A DNA stretch of 8,139 bases from Bacillota bacterium (GCA_023457875.1 JAEXBC010000101.1:1-8139), one strand, 5' to 3'. Positions 1 through 5,986 are shown, counted from the first letter of the stretch. The notes: generated from the letters alone by a model not told the origin. Numbers and translations: made by a program.

Positions 1-2
1 GT

Positions 3-677
3 GTAAGGGTAGGTATGAAATCACTTAAAATTGAGATGCCAGAGGGAACCAAAACAGAAGAAGTACTTGATAAGATTAAAGAACTAAATGAGGATGAAAA
101 TGTACATGGCATTTTGCTTCAACATCCAGTTCCTGAATATATAGATGAGATGGCTTGTTTTAACCACATTGATGAATCTAAAGATGTTGATGGAGTAAAC
201 ACCAATACATTTGGTAGGATGACAATGCAGCTCGACTCATATAAATGTGCAACACCAGCTGCAATAATGACCATTTTAAAGCATTATAAAATACAAATAG
301 AAGGGAAAGATGTTGTTGTAATAGGAAGAAGTCCAATACTTGGAAAGCCTGTTTCTATGATGATGTTAAATGAAAATGCAACCGTTACCATATGTCATTC
401 AAAAACCCGAGATTTAGCAGATAAAGTAAGAAGGGCAGATATAATTATTGCAGCAGTAGGTAAACCGAAATTTGTTCAAGCTGATTGGATTAAAGAAGGG
501 GCGGTATTGGTAGATGCAGGATATAATCCAGGTAATGTTGGGGATATAGATTTGGAAAATGCAATGAAGAGGTGCTCGGCATACACACCTGTACCTGGTG
601 GAGTAGGTCCCATGACCATTAATACATTAATAAGGCAAACAGTTGAATCTGCTGAGAAGAAGTTTGGTCTAAAATAG
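3..677 (+). CDS. folD: Bifunctional methylenetetrahydrofolate dehydrogenase / methenyltetrahydrofolate cyclohydrolase FolD (5' end missing)
   Basis: FolD interconverts 5,10-methylene-, 5,10-methenyl- and 10-formyl-tetrahydrofolate in the cytoplasm with NAD(P), feeding purine and formyl-Met synthesis. The reading frame is open to the left edge, so the ATG at 15 is internal: the family is usually about 280-290 residues and 224 are visible. The part with the catalytic YxxxK lysine lies outside the window. Seen here are the GILLQ-HPVP segment (usually VQLPLP, with the conserved Gln kept), DVDG (conserved Asp), the ATP segment before the Rossmann domain, the nucleotide-binding stretch [19 protein letters not shown], and the C-terminal [11 protein letters not shown] signature. 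Variations such as HPVP and [13 protein letters not shown] (usually DVDGF-P-N-GRL) mark a divergent clostridial-type FolD, but the fold signatures are intact. No clear terminator follows before the next gene, 119 nt downstream. Confidence 0.95.
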   Translation, partial: VRVGMKSLKIEMPEGTKTEEVLDKIKELNEDENVHGILLQHPVPEYIDEMACFNHIDESKDVDGVNTNTFGRMTMQLDSYKCATPAAIMTILKHYKIQIEGKDVVVIGRSPILGKPVSMMMLNENATVTICHSKTRDLADKVRRADIIIAAVGKPKFVQADWIKEGAVLVDAGYNPGNVGDIDLENAMKRCSAYTPVPGGVGPMTINTLIRQTVESAEKKFGLK

Positions 678-796
678 GGGGTTTATTAAATATGTAAAAA
701 TGTTTTGTTATAGTATGATAATTCATTTAAATTGCCATAATAACTATGATAAAATAGATAATAAAAAATAGGAATTTTAGTGTGGGGGTAATGAGT

Positions 797-1618
797 ATGG
801 ATACATATAAGCTACATGCGTGGTCTATAGCAAAAGAGATTGATCTCAATGTATTAGCAAAGAGCTTTGGAATTCCTAAGAAGTTTACGTGGGAAGAACC
901 TATTACTATATATGGGGAACATTTGAAAAGCCTCGTGGGTGAAGAAGTTACACCAGATAAAAACGTACTTTTCTTTTCTTTTGGCTCTATTGTTTTGTCA
1001 AACGGAAAAGAAGAGTGGATGAAAAAGATTATCACTTATCTGAATGATAAAGATGTTTGCAAAGAGCTTGCAGATTGGAAACATTATAGTGATGAGTACG
1101 AGCTTTTTGAGTCTGAAGGAGAAGATTCTTGTGATGACAACGCTGCCAAGATTAGTAAAATAGAGCAGTACCATATCGAGCTTTCTGCGGTGGTACTTGC
1201 AAAATCCGTAGCACTAGAACGCAATGAGTTCAAAATAGAAACAATACTTAATAAAGCAGAAGAGCTTATTGATGGGCTCGAACAAGGTAAGACGAATATG
1301 AGTGACAAAAAACTAGGGAGTATGACAGCATCTATTTTAAGACATGAGTATGATTCTATAAGCTATATACTTATATTGGATAAGCCTGATATTACATGGG
1401 CACTCAGTGATGCAAACGAGTACTATGAAAAGCTTTCTATCATTTTTGAACTTGCAGACAGATATGAAATCCTAAAACAAAAAACTGATACCCTAAGGCA
1501 TATTGTTGAGGGGTTTACTTCTGTTACGCACGGAACAAGAAGTTATATCATGGAGGTTATTATTATCATACTTATTATGGTTGAGGTGGTTTTAATGATA
1601 CTGGAGCTGTTAATATGA
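797..1618 (+). CDS. DUF155/RMND1-like protein with C-terminal membrane anchor (first of tandem pair)
   Basis: The product is about 273 residues and resembles the DUF155 family (RMND1 in mitochondria, yeast Rmd1/Rmd8); the bacterial role is unknown. Visible are an N-terminal region IDLNVLAKSFGI, a beta-strand segment VLFFSFGSIVLSNG near residues 57-70 (the family's FxFG.vV motif), a middle helical region, a C-terminal ADRYEILKQKTDTLRHIVE helix, and a very hydrophobic tail of about 25 residues (EVIIIILIMVEVVLMILELLI) that would anchor the protein with the bulk in the cytoplasm. I chose ATG 797 because GGGGGT at 784-789 sits about 8 nt upstream; a GTG at 782 would make the ribosome site part of the gene, and ATG 791 is too close to it. 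It overlaps the next gene by ATGA, so the two are probably translationally coupled. Upstream, TTGCCA (732-737) and GATAAT (757-762) are a weak promoter candidate with a 19-nt spacer. Family call from remembered motifs. Confidence 0.8.
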   Translation: MDTYKLHAWSIAKEIDLNVLAKSFGIPKKFTWEEPITIYGEHLKSLVGEEVTPDKNVLFFSFGSIVLSNGKEEWMKKIITYLNDKDVCKELADWKHYSDEYELFESEGEDSCDDNAAKISKIEQYHIELSAVVLAKSVALERNEFKIETILNKAEELIDGLEQGKTNMSDKKLGSMTASILRHEYDSISYILILDKPDITWALSDANEYYEKLSIIFELADRYEILKQKTDTLRHIVEGFTSVTHGTRSYIMEVIIIILIMVEVVLMILELLI

Positions 1619-2415
1619 AAGAAAAGGTAAGAGTAAGTGTTGTAATGCTCTATGATAAAATTGATTTGGTAAGCGTTGCAAACACCTTTAATATTCATGA
1701 TTATGAAAAATGGAAAAGTTCGCTTCATCTAGAATGTGAGGCTGTTAATGGGCTTTTGAAATATCAAATACAAGGTGCACATATTTACATCTACAAAATA
1801 GGCTGCGTGGCATTTATTGGACTGACGGAAAGTGAAGAGAGAGATTTATTGGCTAAAGTAAGGATGCTACTTCCGACGGATGAATTAAAAATCGAGGAAG
1901 CTTATAGTGAATATGCTTTATCTGAAAAAGAATACGCGCATACACAGGCTGAGGCTATGGTAAGAAGTGTAAGGCTCAAATGGATTGAGGGACGCATGAA
2001 CCAACTAGGGGAAGAAGCAGAAAAAATTCTTGCAAAAATTAATAGAGGAAGCGGTTTGGGATATTCTGGTACACTATATAAGTTTATCTCAAAACTGCAG
2101 CGTTTTGAAATAGAATCTGCAGGCTTACTTGCGCTGCTCGGAAGACCTTATAGCGGAGCAGAAAAAGAGGCTTATACGCATGCTGTAGAAACATATGCTT
2201 TGCAGGAGAGACTTTCTGTGCTCAATGAAAAGATAGAGATGTTTAGGGGGATTACGGATACACATGAGGTGTTTGGAAGGTTTGTGGGGTGGCAAAGACT
2301 CCTCGTAATAGAAGCGATCCTACTTGTTCTTTTTCCACTTTCAGGCGTATTAGATTGGGATCTTGGCAGCTTGTGGCAGATACTTTCTACTGCTATTGAA
2401 TCATTTATTCATTAG
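1615..2415 (+). CDS. DUF155/RMND1-like protein, divergent paralogue (second of tandem pair)
   Basis: The product has 266 residues with the same plan as its upstream neighbour but little sequence identity. An N-terminal YDKIDLVSVANTFNI segment matches IDLNVLAKSFGI of the first protein. A strand segment HIYIYKIGCVAFIGLTESEERDLL replaces the FxFG.vV motif, and the central part is helical. A C-terminal helix LQERLSVLNEKIEMFRGITD corresponds to the family's LNxRldvl element. One membrane segment lies at about 229-246 (LLVIEAILLVLFPLSGVL), followed by a roughly 20-residue tail. The start codon overlaps the upstream stop (ATGA), and TGGAG at 1602-1606 lies 8 nt before it inside the first gene. Co-expression and equal topology suggest that the two proteins form a hetero-oligomer in the membrane; this is inference. 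Function is unknown in bacteria. The second copy is the more divergent, and its family assignment rests partly on position and shared layout. Confidence 0.7.
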   Translation: MKEKVRVSVVMLYDKIDLVSVANTFNIHDYEKWKSSLHLECEAVNGLLKYQIQGAHIYIYKIGCVAFIGLTESEERDLLAKVRMLLPTDELKIEEAYSEYALSEKEYAHTQAEAMVRSVRLKWIEGRMNQLGEEAEKILAKINRGSGLGYSGTLYKFISKLQRFEIESAGLLALLGRPYSGAEKEAYTHAVETYALQERLSVLNEKIEMFRGITDTHEVFGRFVGWQRLLVIEAILLVLFPLSGVLDWDLGSLWQILSTAIESFIH

Positions 2416-2463
2416 AACAACATATGTATACTTTAATGAATTGTTAGGAGCGTAGTATATATT

Positions 2464-2613
2464 ATGAATCCCATTATAGGTGTTATACTAGTTTTTCTGA
2501 TATATTTATCCATTACAAAAGCTTGGATTAAGTTTATTGAAAGTCTATTTGAGGGAGTGCAACATTATTTTTGTAAATTACTCCATTGTATAACTAATAA
2601 TAAGGAACACTAA
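2464..2613 (+). CDS. Small predicted membrane peptide (49 aa), hypothetical
   Basis: This short frame starts MNPIIGVILVFLIYLSITKAW and ends in a polar CITNNKEH tail. Residues 4-17 are strongly hydrophobic and could be one membrane span; the rest is an amphipathic, aromatic helix with two cysteines. AGGAG at 2446-2450 is a good ribosome site, but 13 nt from the ATG is longer than usual, which lowers confidence. The frame begins 48 nt after the DUF155 pair and ends 21 nt before the terminator that closes the operon, so its position fits a third, small operon member acting with two membrane-anchored proteins. I recognise no family. It could be a chance frame in AT-rich DNA. Confidence 0.4.
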   Translation: MNPIIGVILVFLIYLSITKAWIKFIESLFEGVQHYFCKLLHCITNNKEH

Positions 2614-2634
2614 AAAGCTGATTATTATATATTT

Positions 2635-2669
2635 AATAGGCAGGTGACTCACTCTGACCTATTTTTTTT
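2635..2669 (+). terminator. Rho-independent terminator of the DUF155 operon
   Basis: AATAGGCAG (2635-2643) pairs with CTG (2654-2656) plus CCTATT (2658-2663), with A2657 bulged. GTG (2644-2646) and CAC (2650-2652) can extend the stem inward with loop ACT. Eight T residues (2662-2669) follow directly. It ends the transcript carrying the tandem DUF155 genes and the small frame at 2464. Confidence 0.85.
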
Positions 2670-2840
2670 ACTTTATCTAACAAAGTATTTGTATATTCAA
2701 AATTAAGATAACCCAATACAGAATACTTTTTTATATCGTCTATAAAAAGACTTTGTTTTTTACATGAACCTTTCTATAACTGTTAGAAAATTGACAATAT
2801 ATGTGTATAGAACAAAAACGGTTTATCTATAGGATTATTA
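2670..2840. other. AT-rich intergenic stretch with no recognised feature
   Basis: I see no coding frame with a ribosome site here. An 8-bp inverted repeat (AAAGTATT 2682-2689 with AATACTTT 2722-2729) and a 4-bp hairpin at 2739-2752 before a T-rich run are too weak to call. TTGACA at 2791-2796 matches a -35 box but has no -10 box at a usable distance. Confidence 0.5.
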
Positions 2841-2869
2841 TTGAAAAAATATTCTAAATAGATTATAAT
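2841..2869 (+). promoter_or_regulatory. Sigma-A-type promoter for the 3047 gene
   Basis: TTGAAA (2841-2846) and a perfect TATAAT (2864-2869) are separated by 17 nt. Transcription would start near 2876, at the left edge of the GTTAAC inverted repeat, giving an untranslated leader of about 170 nt before the membrane-protein gene. Confidence 0.75.
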
Positions 2870-2874
2870 TATAA

Positions 2875-2895
2875 ATGTTAACAAAAAGTTAACAT
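2875..2895. promoter_or_regulatory. GTTAAC inverted repeat at the start site, putative operator
   Basis: ATGTTAAC (2875-2882), spacer AAAAA, then GTTAACAT (2888-2895) form perfect 8-bp arms centred about 16 bp downstream of the -10 box. A repressor bound here would block initiation or escape. A further GTTAAC lies at 3021-3026 and a related GTAAAC at 2961-2966. The alternative reading is a 5'-terminal hairpin in the mRNA. The regulator is unknown. Confidence 0.45.
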
Positions 2896-3046
2896 AAAAT
2901 GAAAATTAAATTAATAAAAGTCGGATTGGTGGATATTTATAGTTGTTGTAGCATAAGAGGGTAAACGTTATAAATGTATTAAAAAATCAAGAAGCTACAC
3001 TGCTGAGGGGATAGAAAAAAGTTAACGTTCATAAAAAATAGACTAG

Positions 3047-4075
3047 ATGGGATGGGGAATTATGCCAGAGGGTACAGTAAAAGCATTGATGAAAAAGGGA
3101 ATGTTTCTAAAAGTAGTAATAGGATTGATTGTTGTTAGTAGTATAAGCATGACTATTTTTTTGGGAATGGATTACGTAAGGGCGGTACTAGATAAACCGT
3201 TCGTATTGAAAGAAAATGGGGATAATAAAAATTATTTTACAAGAGTGTTTCCACCGATATGCAGTCTAGATGAGTTGAGTTTGTATAATACGGGAGGATA
3301 TATTTATGAGCAATTTTATGTGGATGGGAGCTTTATTGGGCAAACCAGAGTAATAAGTCTGTTTTGTGGGGAAGTAGAAGGCCAACTTGTTATTTGTCTA
3401 TGTCCAAGTCAGGAGATAGATCCCTATGAGTATGATACAACGGATTGCATTGCTACTAGAGTAGAAAATAAACAAGTAGCTTTTGCTAATGAATTGTTAG
3501 ATGATTATATAATAAGACTAAATGTTCAAGGTAAAGAGGTTACGCGAGATGATTTTGCGCCTAGGATGCTATTGGTTATTAACCAAGAGGATGTAGAGAT
3601 TAGAAAATATATCTTCTATGGATTGGGAATAATATTTGCAGGAATTCTATTAATTTGGTTAAGGCGACTTATCGTATTTACTAACTTGAAAACGTATAGA
3701 GGAATAAGAGTAGCTTGTCGGCGTTATGGGAATCTGGAAGAAATATTTGAAAAGATAGAACAAGAACCTTGGATTTATACATACAAAGGATGTTATTATA
3801 ATAAGGAATGGCTTATAGATACTAAAAAGAAACGAATTGTTAAGTTGGAAGACGTCATGTGGTTTTGTTTAAGACATAGTACAGGAATTTTTAAAAATAA
3901 AATAAGAGCATATTTTTATATGGAAGACGGAAGAAAATACTTTATTAAGTTTTCGAATCAAGACCGCACAGACTTTTTTGTGGAAGAGATGAAAAAAATT
4001 ATTACTTGTTACTCTCCGTATGATTCTGAAGAAAAATATAAAGAGTGGAAGAAAAATAAGCACGTAATCGTATAA
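3047..4075 (+). CDS. Two-pass membrane protein of unknown function
   Basis: The product has up to 342 residues. A short basic N-terminus leads to a first membrane span at about 20-40 (FLKVVIGLIVVSSISMTIFLG). An extracytoplasmic region of about 145 residues holds five cysteines (in PPICS, LFCGE, ICLCP and TDCIA), a second span lies at about 188-205 (YIFYGLGIIFAGILLIWL), and a basic cytoplasmic domain of about 135 residues follows. The last part, with YNKEWLIDTKKKRIVKLEDVMWF at about 251-273 and strands YFYMEDGRKYFIKFS, looks like a small PH-like beta domain; from memory it recalls DUF6709-type proteins, unverified. The start is uncertain: ATG 3047 has no ribosome site, while in-frame ATG 3062 has GGGG at 3054-3057 only 4 nt upstream, so 337 residues is possible. 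It appears monocistronic, with its own promoter at 2841-2869 and an inverted-repeat terminator immediately after the stop. No function can be assigned. Confidence 0.8.
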   Translation: MGWGIMPEGTVKALMKKGMFLKVVIGLIVVSSISMTIFLGMDYVRAVLDKPFVLKENGDNKNYFTRVFPPICSLDELSLYNTGGYIYEQFYVDGSFIGQTRVISLFCGEVEGQLVICLCPSQEIDPYEYDTTDCIATRVENKQVAFANELLDDYIIRLNVQGKEVTRDDFAPRMLLVINQEDVEIRKYIFYGLGIIFAGILLIWLRRLIVFTNLKTYRGIRVACRRYGNLEEIFEKIEQEPWIYTYKGCYYNKEWLIDTKKKRIVKLEDVMWFCLRHSTGIFKNKIRAYFYMEDGRKYFIKFSNQDRTDFFVEEMKKIITCYSPYDSEEKYKEWKKNKHVIV

Positions 4076-4175
4076 AGAGGCTGTCGCACTAATGAATTTA
4101 CATACAAGATATTGCTGTACTCAATTAAAACGCACACAATATCTTGTAGTCATTACTTTTAGTGCAACAGCCCCT
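4076..4175. repeat. 100-bp nearly symmetrical inverted-repeat element (possible MITE) doubling as terminator
   Basis: Two 39-nt arms face each other. The outer 17 nt (4076-4092 against 4159-4175) match at 15 positions, and the inner 12 nt TACAAGATATTG (4103-4114 against 4137-4148) match perfectly. A 10-nt unmatched segment of equal length on each side and a 22-nt central loop complete it. The outer arm AGAGGCTGTCGCACTAA resembles ends of some insertion sequences, so a short non-autonomous element is possible, but I see no clear target-site duplication. It begins right after the TAA of the membrane-protein gene. Confidence 0.6.
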
Positions 4176-4180
4176 TTTTT
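4076..4180 (+). terminator. Intrinsic terminator of the 3047 gene
   Basis: The outer arm GAGGCTGT-GCACTAA pairs with TTAGTGC-ACAGCCCC, and six T residues (4175-4180) follow, so the inverted-repeat element would end the upstream transcript. Confidence 0.65.
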
Positions 4181-4314
4181 GTTGCTAAATATGTAAAGGG
4201 ATGTAATTATAATCATGCAATTTATTATAGAAACAACGTGATGCATTTAAAAAATCTGTCTAGAGTACACAAGTTGTTAAGCCTATTGGAATAAAGACCA
4301 TATAGATAGTTTAT

Positions 4315-4342
4315 TTTTCATATGTTATCATAAAATTAGAAT
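4315..4342 (+). promoter_or_regulatory. Candidate promoter of the HAD phosphatase gene
   Basis: TTTTCA (4315-4320) and TAGAAT (4337-4342) are 16 nt apart and lie just ahead of the gene's ribosome site. The -35 box matches consensus at four of six positions, so the call is tentative. Nothing else is recognised between 4181 and the gene. Confidence 0.35.
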
Positions 4343-4366
4343 ACACTAAAGGTCAAAGGAGAAAAA

Positions 4367-5041
4367 ATGATTAGTAAAAACTATGATGCAGTAATTTTTG
4401 ATTTGGATGGAACACTAATTGATTCTATGTGGGTATGGGAAAAACTTGATATTGCCTTTTTGGGACAGCTTTCAATAAAGGTGCCAGAAGATATGGATAG
4501 GGAACTAGAAGGTATGAGTTTTACAGAAACTGCAAGCTATTTTAAGGAGCGGTTTAAGCTAGAGATGAGTGTAGAAGCGATTAAAGAAAGTTGGAATAAG
4601 TTGGCTTGGGATTTTTATACCCGTGATGTTACGCTTAAAACAGGGGCTAAGGAGTTTTTAGCGTATCTTCAGGCTAAAGGGATAAAACTTGGAATTGCCT
4701 CAAGTAATAGCACCGAACTTATTGATGCTGTTTTAGAAGCTTTACAAATCAAGCAGTATTTTAGTGGAGTAAGAAGTTCGTGTGAAGTGGGCAGAGGTAA
4801 GCCTTATCCGGATATTTATTTAAAGGTAGCAGAAGATCTTAAGGTAGAGCCTAATAGATGCCTGGTTTTTGAAGATATCCCTAATGGCATTAAAGCAGGA
4901 AAAGCAGCTGGTATGTATGTTTGTGGTATCCGAGATAGACAGAGTCAAGAGGTTCAAGAAGAGGCAAAAGCTCTGGCACACCATTTTATAAAGGATTATT
5001 ATGAAGCCATGAGCGACTTTGCTTTTTTAAAAGATGAATAA
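4367..5041 (+). CDS. HAD-superfamily hydrolase, subfamily IA (beta-phosphoglucomutase-like phosphatase)
   Basis: This 224-residue cytoplasmic enzyme probably hydrolyses a small phosphorylated metabolite. All four HAD motifs are present: DLDGT with nucleophile D12 and acid D14, Ser112 in GIASSN, Lys145 in GRGKPYPDIYL, and E169-D170 in VFEDIPNGIKAG. Residues about 20-90 form the helical C1 cap between motifs I and II, as in phosphoglucomutase-like members. The start is set by AGGAG at 4356-4360, 6 nt before the ATG. Length is normal and the frame is intact. The nucleophile loop reads DLDGTLIDSMWVWEK, unlike the DLDGV-TD of true beta-phosphoglucomutases, so a generic phosphatase is more likely than a mutase; the substrate cannot be read from sequence. 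It stands alone between a terminator and a convergent gene. Confidence 0.9.
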   Translation: MISKNYDAVIFDLDGTLIDSMWVWEKLDIAFLGQLSIKVPEDMDRELEGMSFTETASYFKERFKLEMSVEAIKESWNKLAWDFYTRDVTLKTGAKEFLAYLQAKGIKLGIASSNSTELIDAVLEALQIKQYFSGVRSSCEVGRGKPYPDIYLKVAEDLKVEPNRCLVFEDIPNGIKAGKAAGMYVCGIRDRQSQEVQEEAKALAHHFIKDYYEAMSDFAFLKDE

Positions 5042-5102
5042 GACTATAAAAATGTTTGGTGGATACTTTCAGAAATGATATATAACCCATATTTATACAT
5101 AA

Positions 5103-5135
5103 GGCTATGTTTTAACATAATGTTGAAATATAGCC
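5103..5135. terminator. Hairpin between convergent genes, possible bidirectional terminator
   Basis: GGCTATGTTTTAAC (5103-5116) pairs with GTTGAAATATAGCC (5122-5135) along 14 bp, including two G-T wobbles, around a 5-nt loop. It lies between the stop codons of the convergent HAD and AhpD-like genes. The flanking T-tracts are imperfect on both strands (on the plus strand A7 follows first, then a T-rich run), so termination efficiency is uncertain. Confidence 0.55.
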
Positions 5136-5148
5136 AAAAAAATATATT

Positions 5149-5487
5149 TTATTTTTCAGATGTCAATTCTTCTAATACTTGCATAGCGAATCTCGCATTA
5201 GGGTAAGTTATGGAACCACCACCAATAACACCAATCTTTATTGCTTCTATAATCTCGTCTATGGTTGCTTTAGCATTTAAAGAACCTTCTATATGATAAC
5301 AAATACACTCATTACAACGGCTGACTACTGAAATGGCTAATCCCATAAGCTCTTTATGTTTTTTATCAATCGCACCATCAGAATATGTATTATCATCTAA
5401 TGCTCCAAATTCCTTAAAGAAATCATCAGCCTCCGTAAGTTTCAAATTATACTTTTTTCGATACTCTCGCATTTCTTTAATGTTCAT
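5149..5487 (-). CDS. AhpD-like carboxymuconolactone decarboxylase family protein
   Basis: This 112-residue all-helical protein belongs to the CMD/AhpD family, whose CxxC members act as thiol reductants or peroxidase partners in the cytoplasm. The active-site pattern is complete: Glu46, then Cys58-x2-Cys61-x3-His65, with the Glu-to-first-Cys spacing of 12 seen in mycobacterial AhpD. The segment SRCNECICYH carries an extra Cys63. The C-terminal part IDEIIEAIKIGVIGGGSITYPNARFAMQVLEEL is the usual helix pair with the GG turn. The start is supported by AGAGGAA about 7 nt upstream on the minus strand. Length is typical for single-domain members. No AhpC, reductase or decarboxylase neighbour is present, so the partner and substrate are unknown; a stress or thiol role is inferred from the family. 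Confidence 0.9.
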   Translation of the reverse strand: MNIKEMREYRKKYNLKLTEADDFFKEFGALDDNTYSDGAIDKKHKELMGLAISVVSRCNECICYHIEGSLNAKATIDEIIEAIKIGVIGGGSITYPNARFAMQVLEELTSEK

Positions 5488-5520
5488 AGTTGTTCCTCTC
5501 GTTATATTATTAATATTTAA

Positions 5521-5582
5521 GGCGTCTAAATTTACTGTTGCTTATTGAATTACAATTTTTCATAACACTTAATATAGACGTC
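5521..5582 (-). repeat. Inverted repeat in the leader of the AhpD-like gene
   Basis: GGCGTCTAAATT (5521-5532) and AATATAGACGTC (5571-5582) are complementary at 10 of 12 positions, plus one G-T wobble, around a 38-nt interior. It would lie in the roughly 100-nt untranslated leader of the minus-strand gene. It may be an RNA stem or a regulator site. Confidence 0.35.
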
Positions 5583-5588
5583 ACATTT

Positions 5589-5623
5589 GGTATAATTATA
5601 CCTCCTTAACACTATTCTATCTA
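5589..5623 (-). promoter_or_regulatory. Candidate minus-strand promoter with 14-bp palindrome
   Basis: On the minus strand TAGATA (5618-5623) and TATAAT (5595-5600) are 17 nt apart. The -10 box is embedded in the perfect 14-bp palindrome GGTATAATTATACC (5589-5602), which could itself be an operator. It would drive the AhpD-like gene, starting near 5588. Confidence 0.45.
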
Positions 5624-5678
5624 TATTAAATCTGTTTTTCTGTTATATATATTTGTAGCACCTATTTAAAACATAATC

Positions 5679-5778
5679 ATACATAAAAACTATTGAATGT
5701 GGCTAAATAATTGAAATGATAAGGAATCAAGATTTATACATAAAAACTATTGAATATTGCAACATAAATGGATATGAT
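5679..5778 (+). promoter_or_regulatory. Tandemly duplicated promoter segment upstream of the cobalamin riboswitch
   Basis: The 20-mer ATACATAAAAACTATTGAAT occurs at 5679-5698 and again at 5736-5755, and the next 26 or so bases are recognisably related with one indel. The second copy contains TTGAAT (5750-5755), 17 nt, TATGAT (5773-5778), a good promoter starting near 5785. The first copy contains TTGAAT (5693-5698), 16 nt, AATGAT (5715-5720), a weaker one. Both point to the riboswitch and the secreted-protein gene. Confidence 0.6.
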
Positions 5779-5816
5779 AGATGATGAATTGTGAATATTA
5801 AAATGAATATGAATAA

Positions 5817-5986
5817 ATAAAGGTTGCTTTAGCAAGCAATATGCTAAAGCATTAAAAGGGAAGTTGGGTGTAAATCCCACGCAGTCCCGCTACTGTATTT
5901 GAGGAGTGCTTTTTAATAAGCCACTGAGCTAACGCTTGGGAAGGAAAAAAGCATGATGAGACTTAAGCCAGGAGACCTGCCTTTAT
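5817..5986 (+). ncRNA. Cobalamin (adenosylcobalamin-type) riboswitch aptamer
   Basis: The conserved elements come in order. ATAAAGG (5817-5823) pairs with CCTTTAT (5980-5986) as the closing helix. A local hairpin TGCTTTAGCA/TGCTAAAGCA (5825-5834 with 5842-5851) follows, then AAAAGGGAA (5854-5862) and a GGTGTAAATCC hairpin. GCAGTCCCGCTACTGTA (5881-5897), CCACTG, TTGGGAAGG and the B12 box AGCCAGGAGACCTGCC (5966-5981) complete the core. Bound coenzyme B12 is expected to shut off the downstream gene through the terminator that follows. Identification rests on the near-consensus core and the B12 box. Confidence 0.95.

Noticed and set aside
782..796. GTG start at 782 or ATG at 791 for the first DUF155 gene
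   Set aside because: GGGGGT at 784-789 is best read as the ribosome site for ATG 797; the earlier starts overlap it or lie too close.
727..1035. Minus-strand frame over the start of the first DUF155 gene
   Set aside because: Antisense shadow of a real gene; repetitive Ile/Phe-rich translation.
1084..1308. Minus-strand frame, Ser/Leu-rich
   Set aside because: Antisense shadow within the first DUF155 gene.
1543..1728. Minus-strand frame over the junction of the two DUF155 genes
   Set aside because: Antisense shadow with Ile/Ser low-complexity translation.
2739..2762. GTCT/AGAC hairpin before a T-rich run as a terminator
   Set aside because: A 4-bp AT-rich stem is too weak, and no gene lies just upstream.
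2791..2811. TTGACA with TATAGA downstream as a promoter
   Set aside because: The spacer is only 9 nt, and no other -10 box lies at 16-18 nt.
2899..2964. 21-codon frame in the leader (MKIKLIKVGLVDIYSCCSIRG), possible leader peptide
   Set aside because: No ribosome site, and the upstream sequence is the GTTAAC repeat; likely chance.
3869..4063. Minus-strand frame over the end of the two-span membrane-protein gene
   Set aside because: Antisense shadow; Phe/Lys-rich composition.
5333..5548. Plus-strand frame opposite the AhpD-like gene
   Set aside because: Antisense to a gene with a complete active site; no ribosome site.
5601..5607. Minus-strand AAGGAGG as a ribosome site
   Set aside because: The next minus-strand ATG is followed at once by TGA, and other starts give only 17-24 codons at poor spacing.
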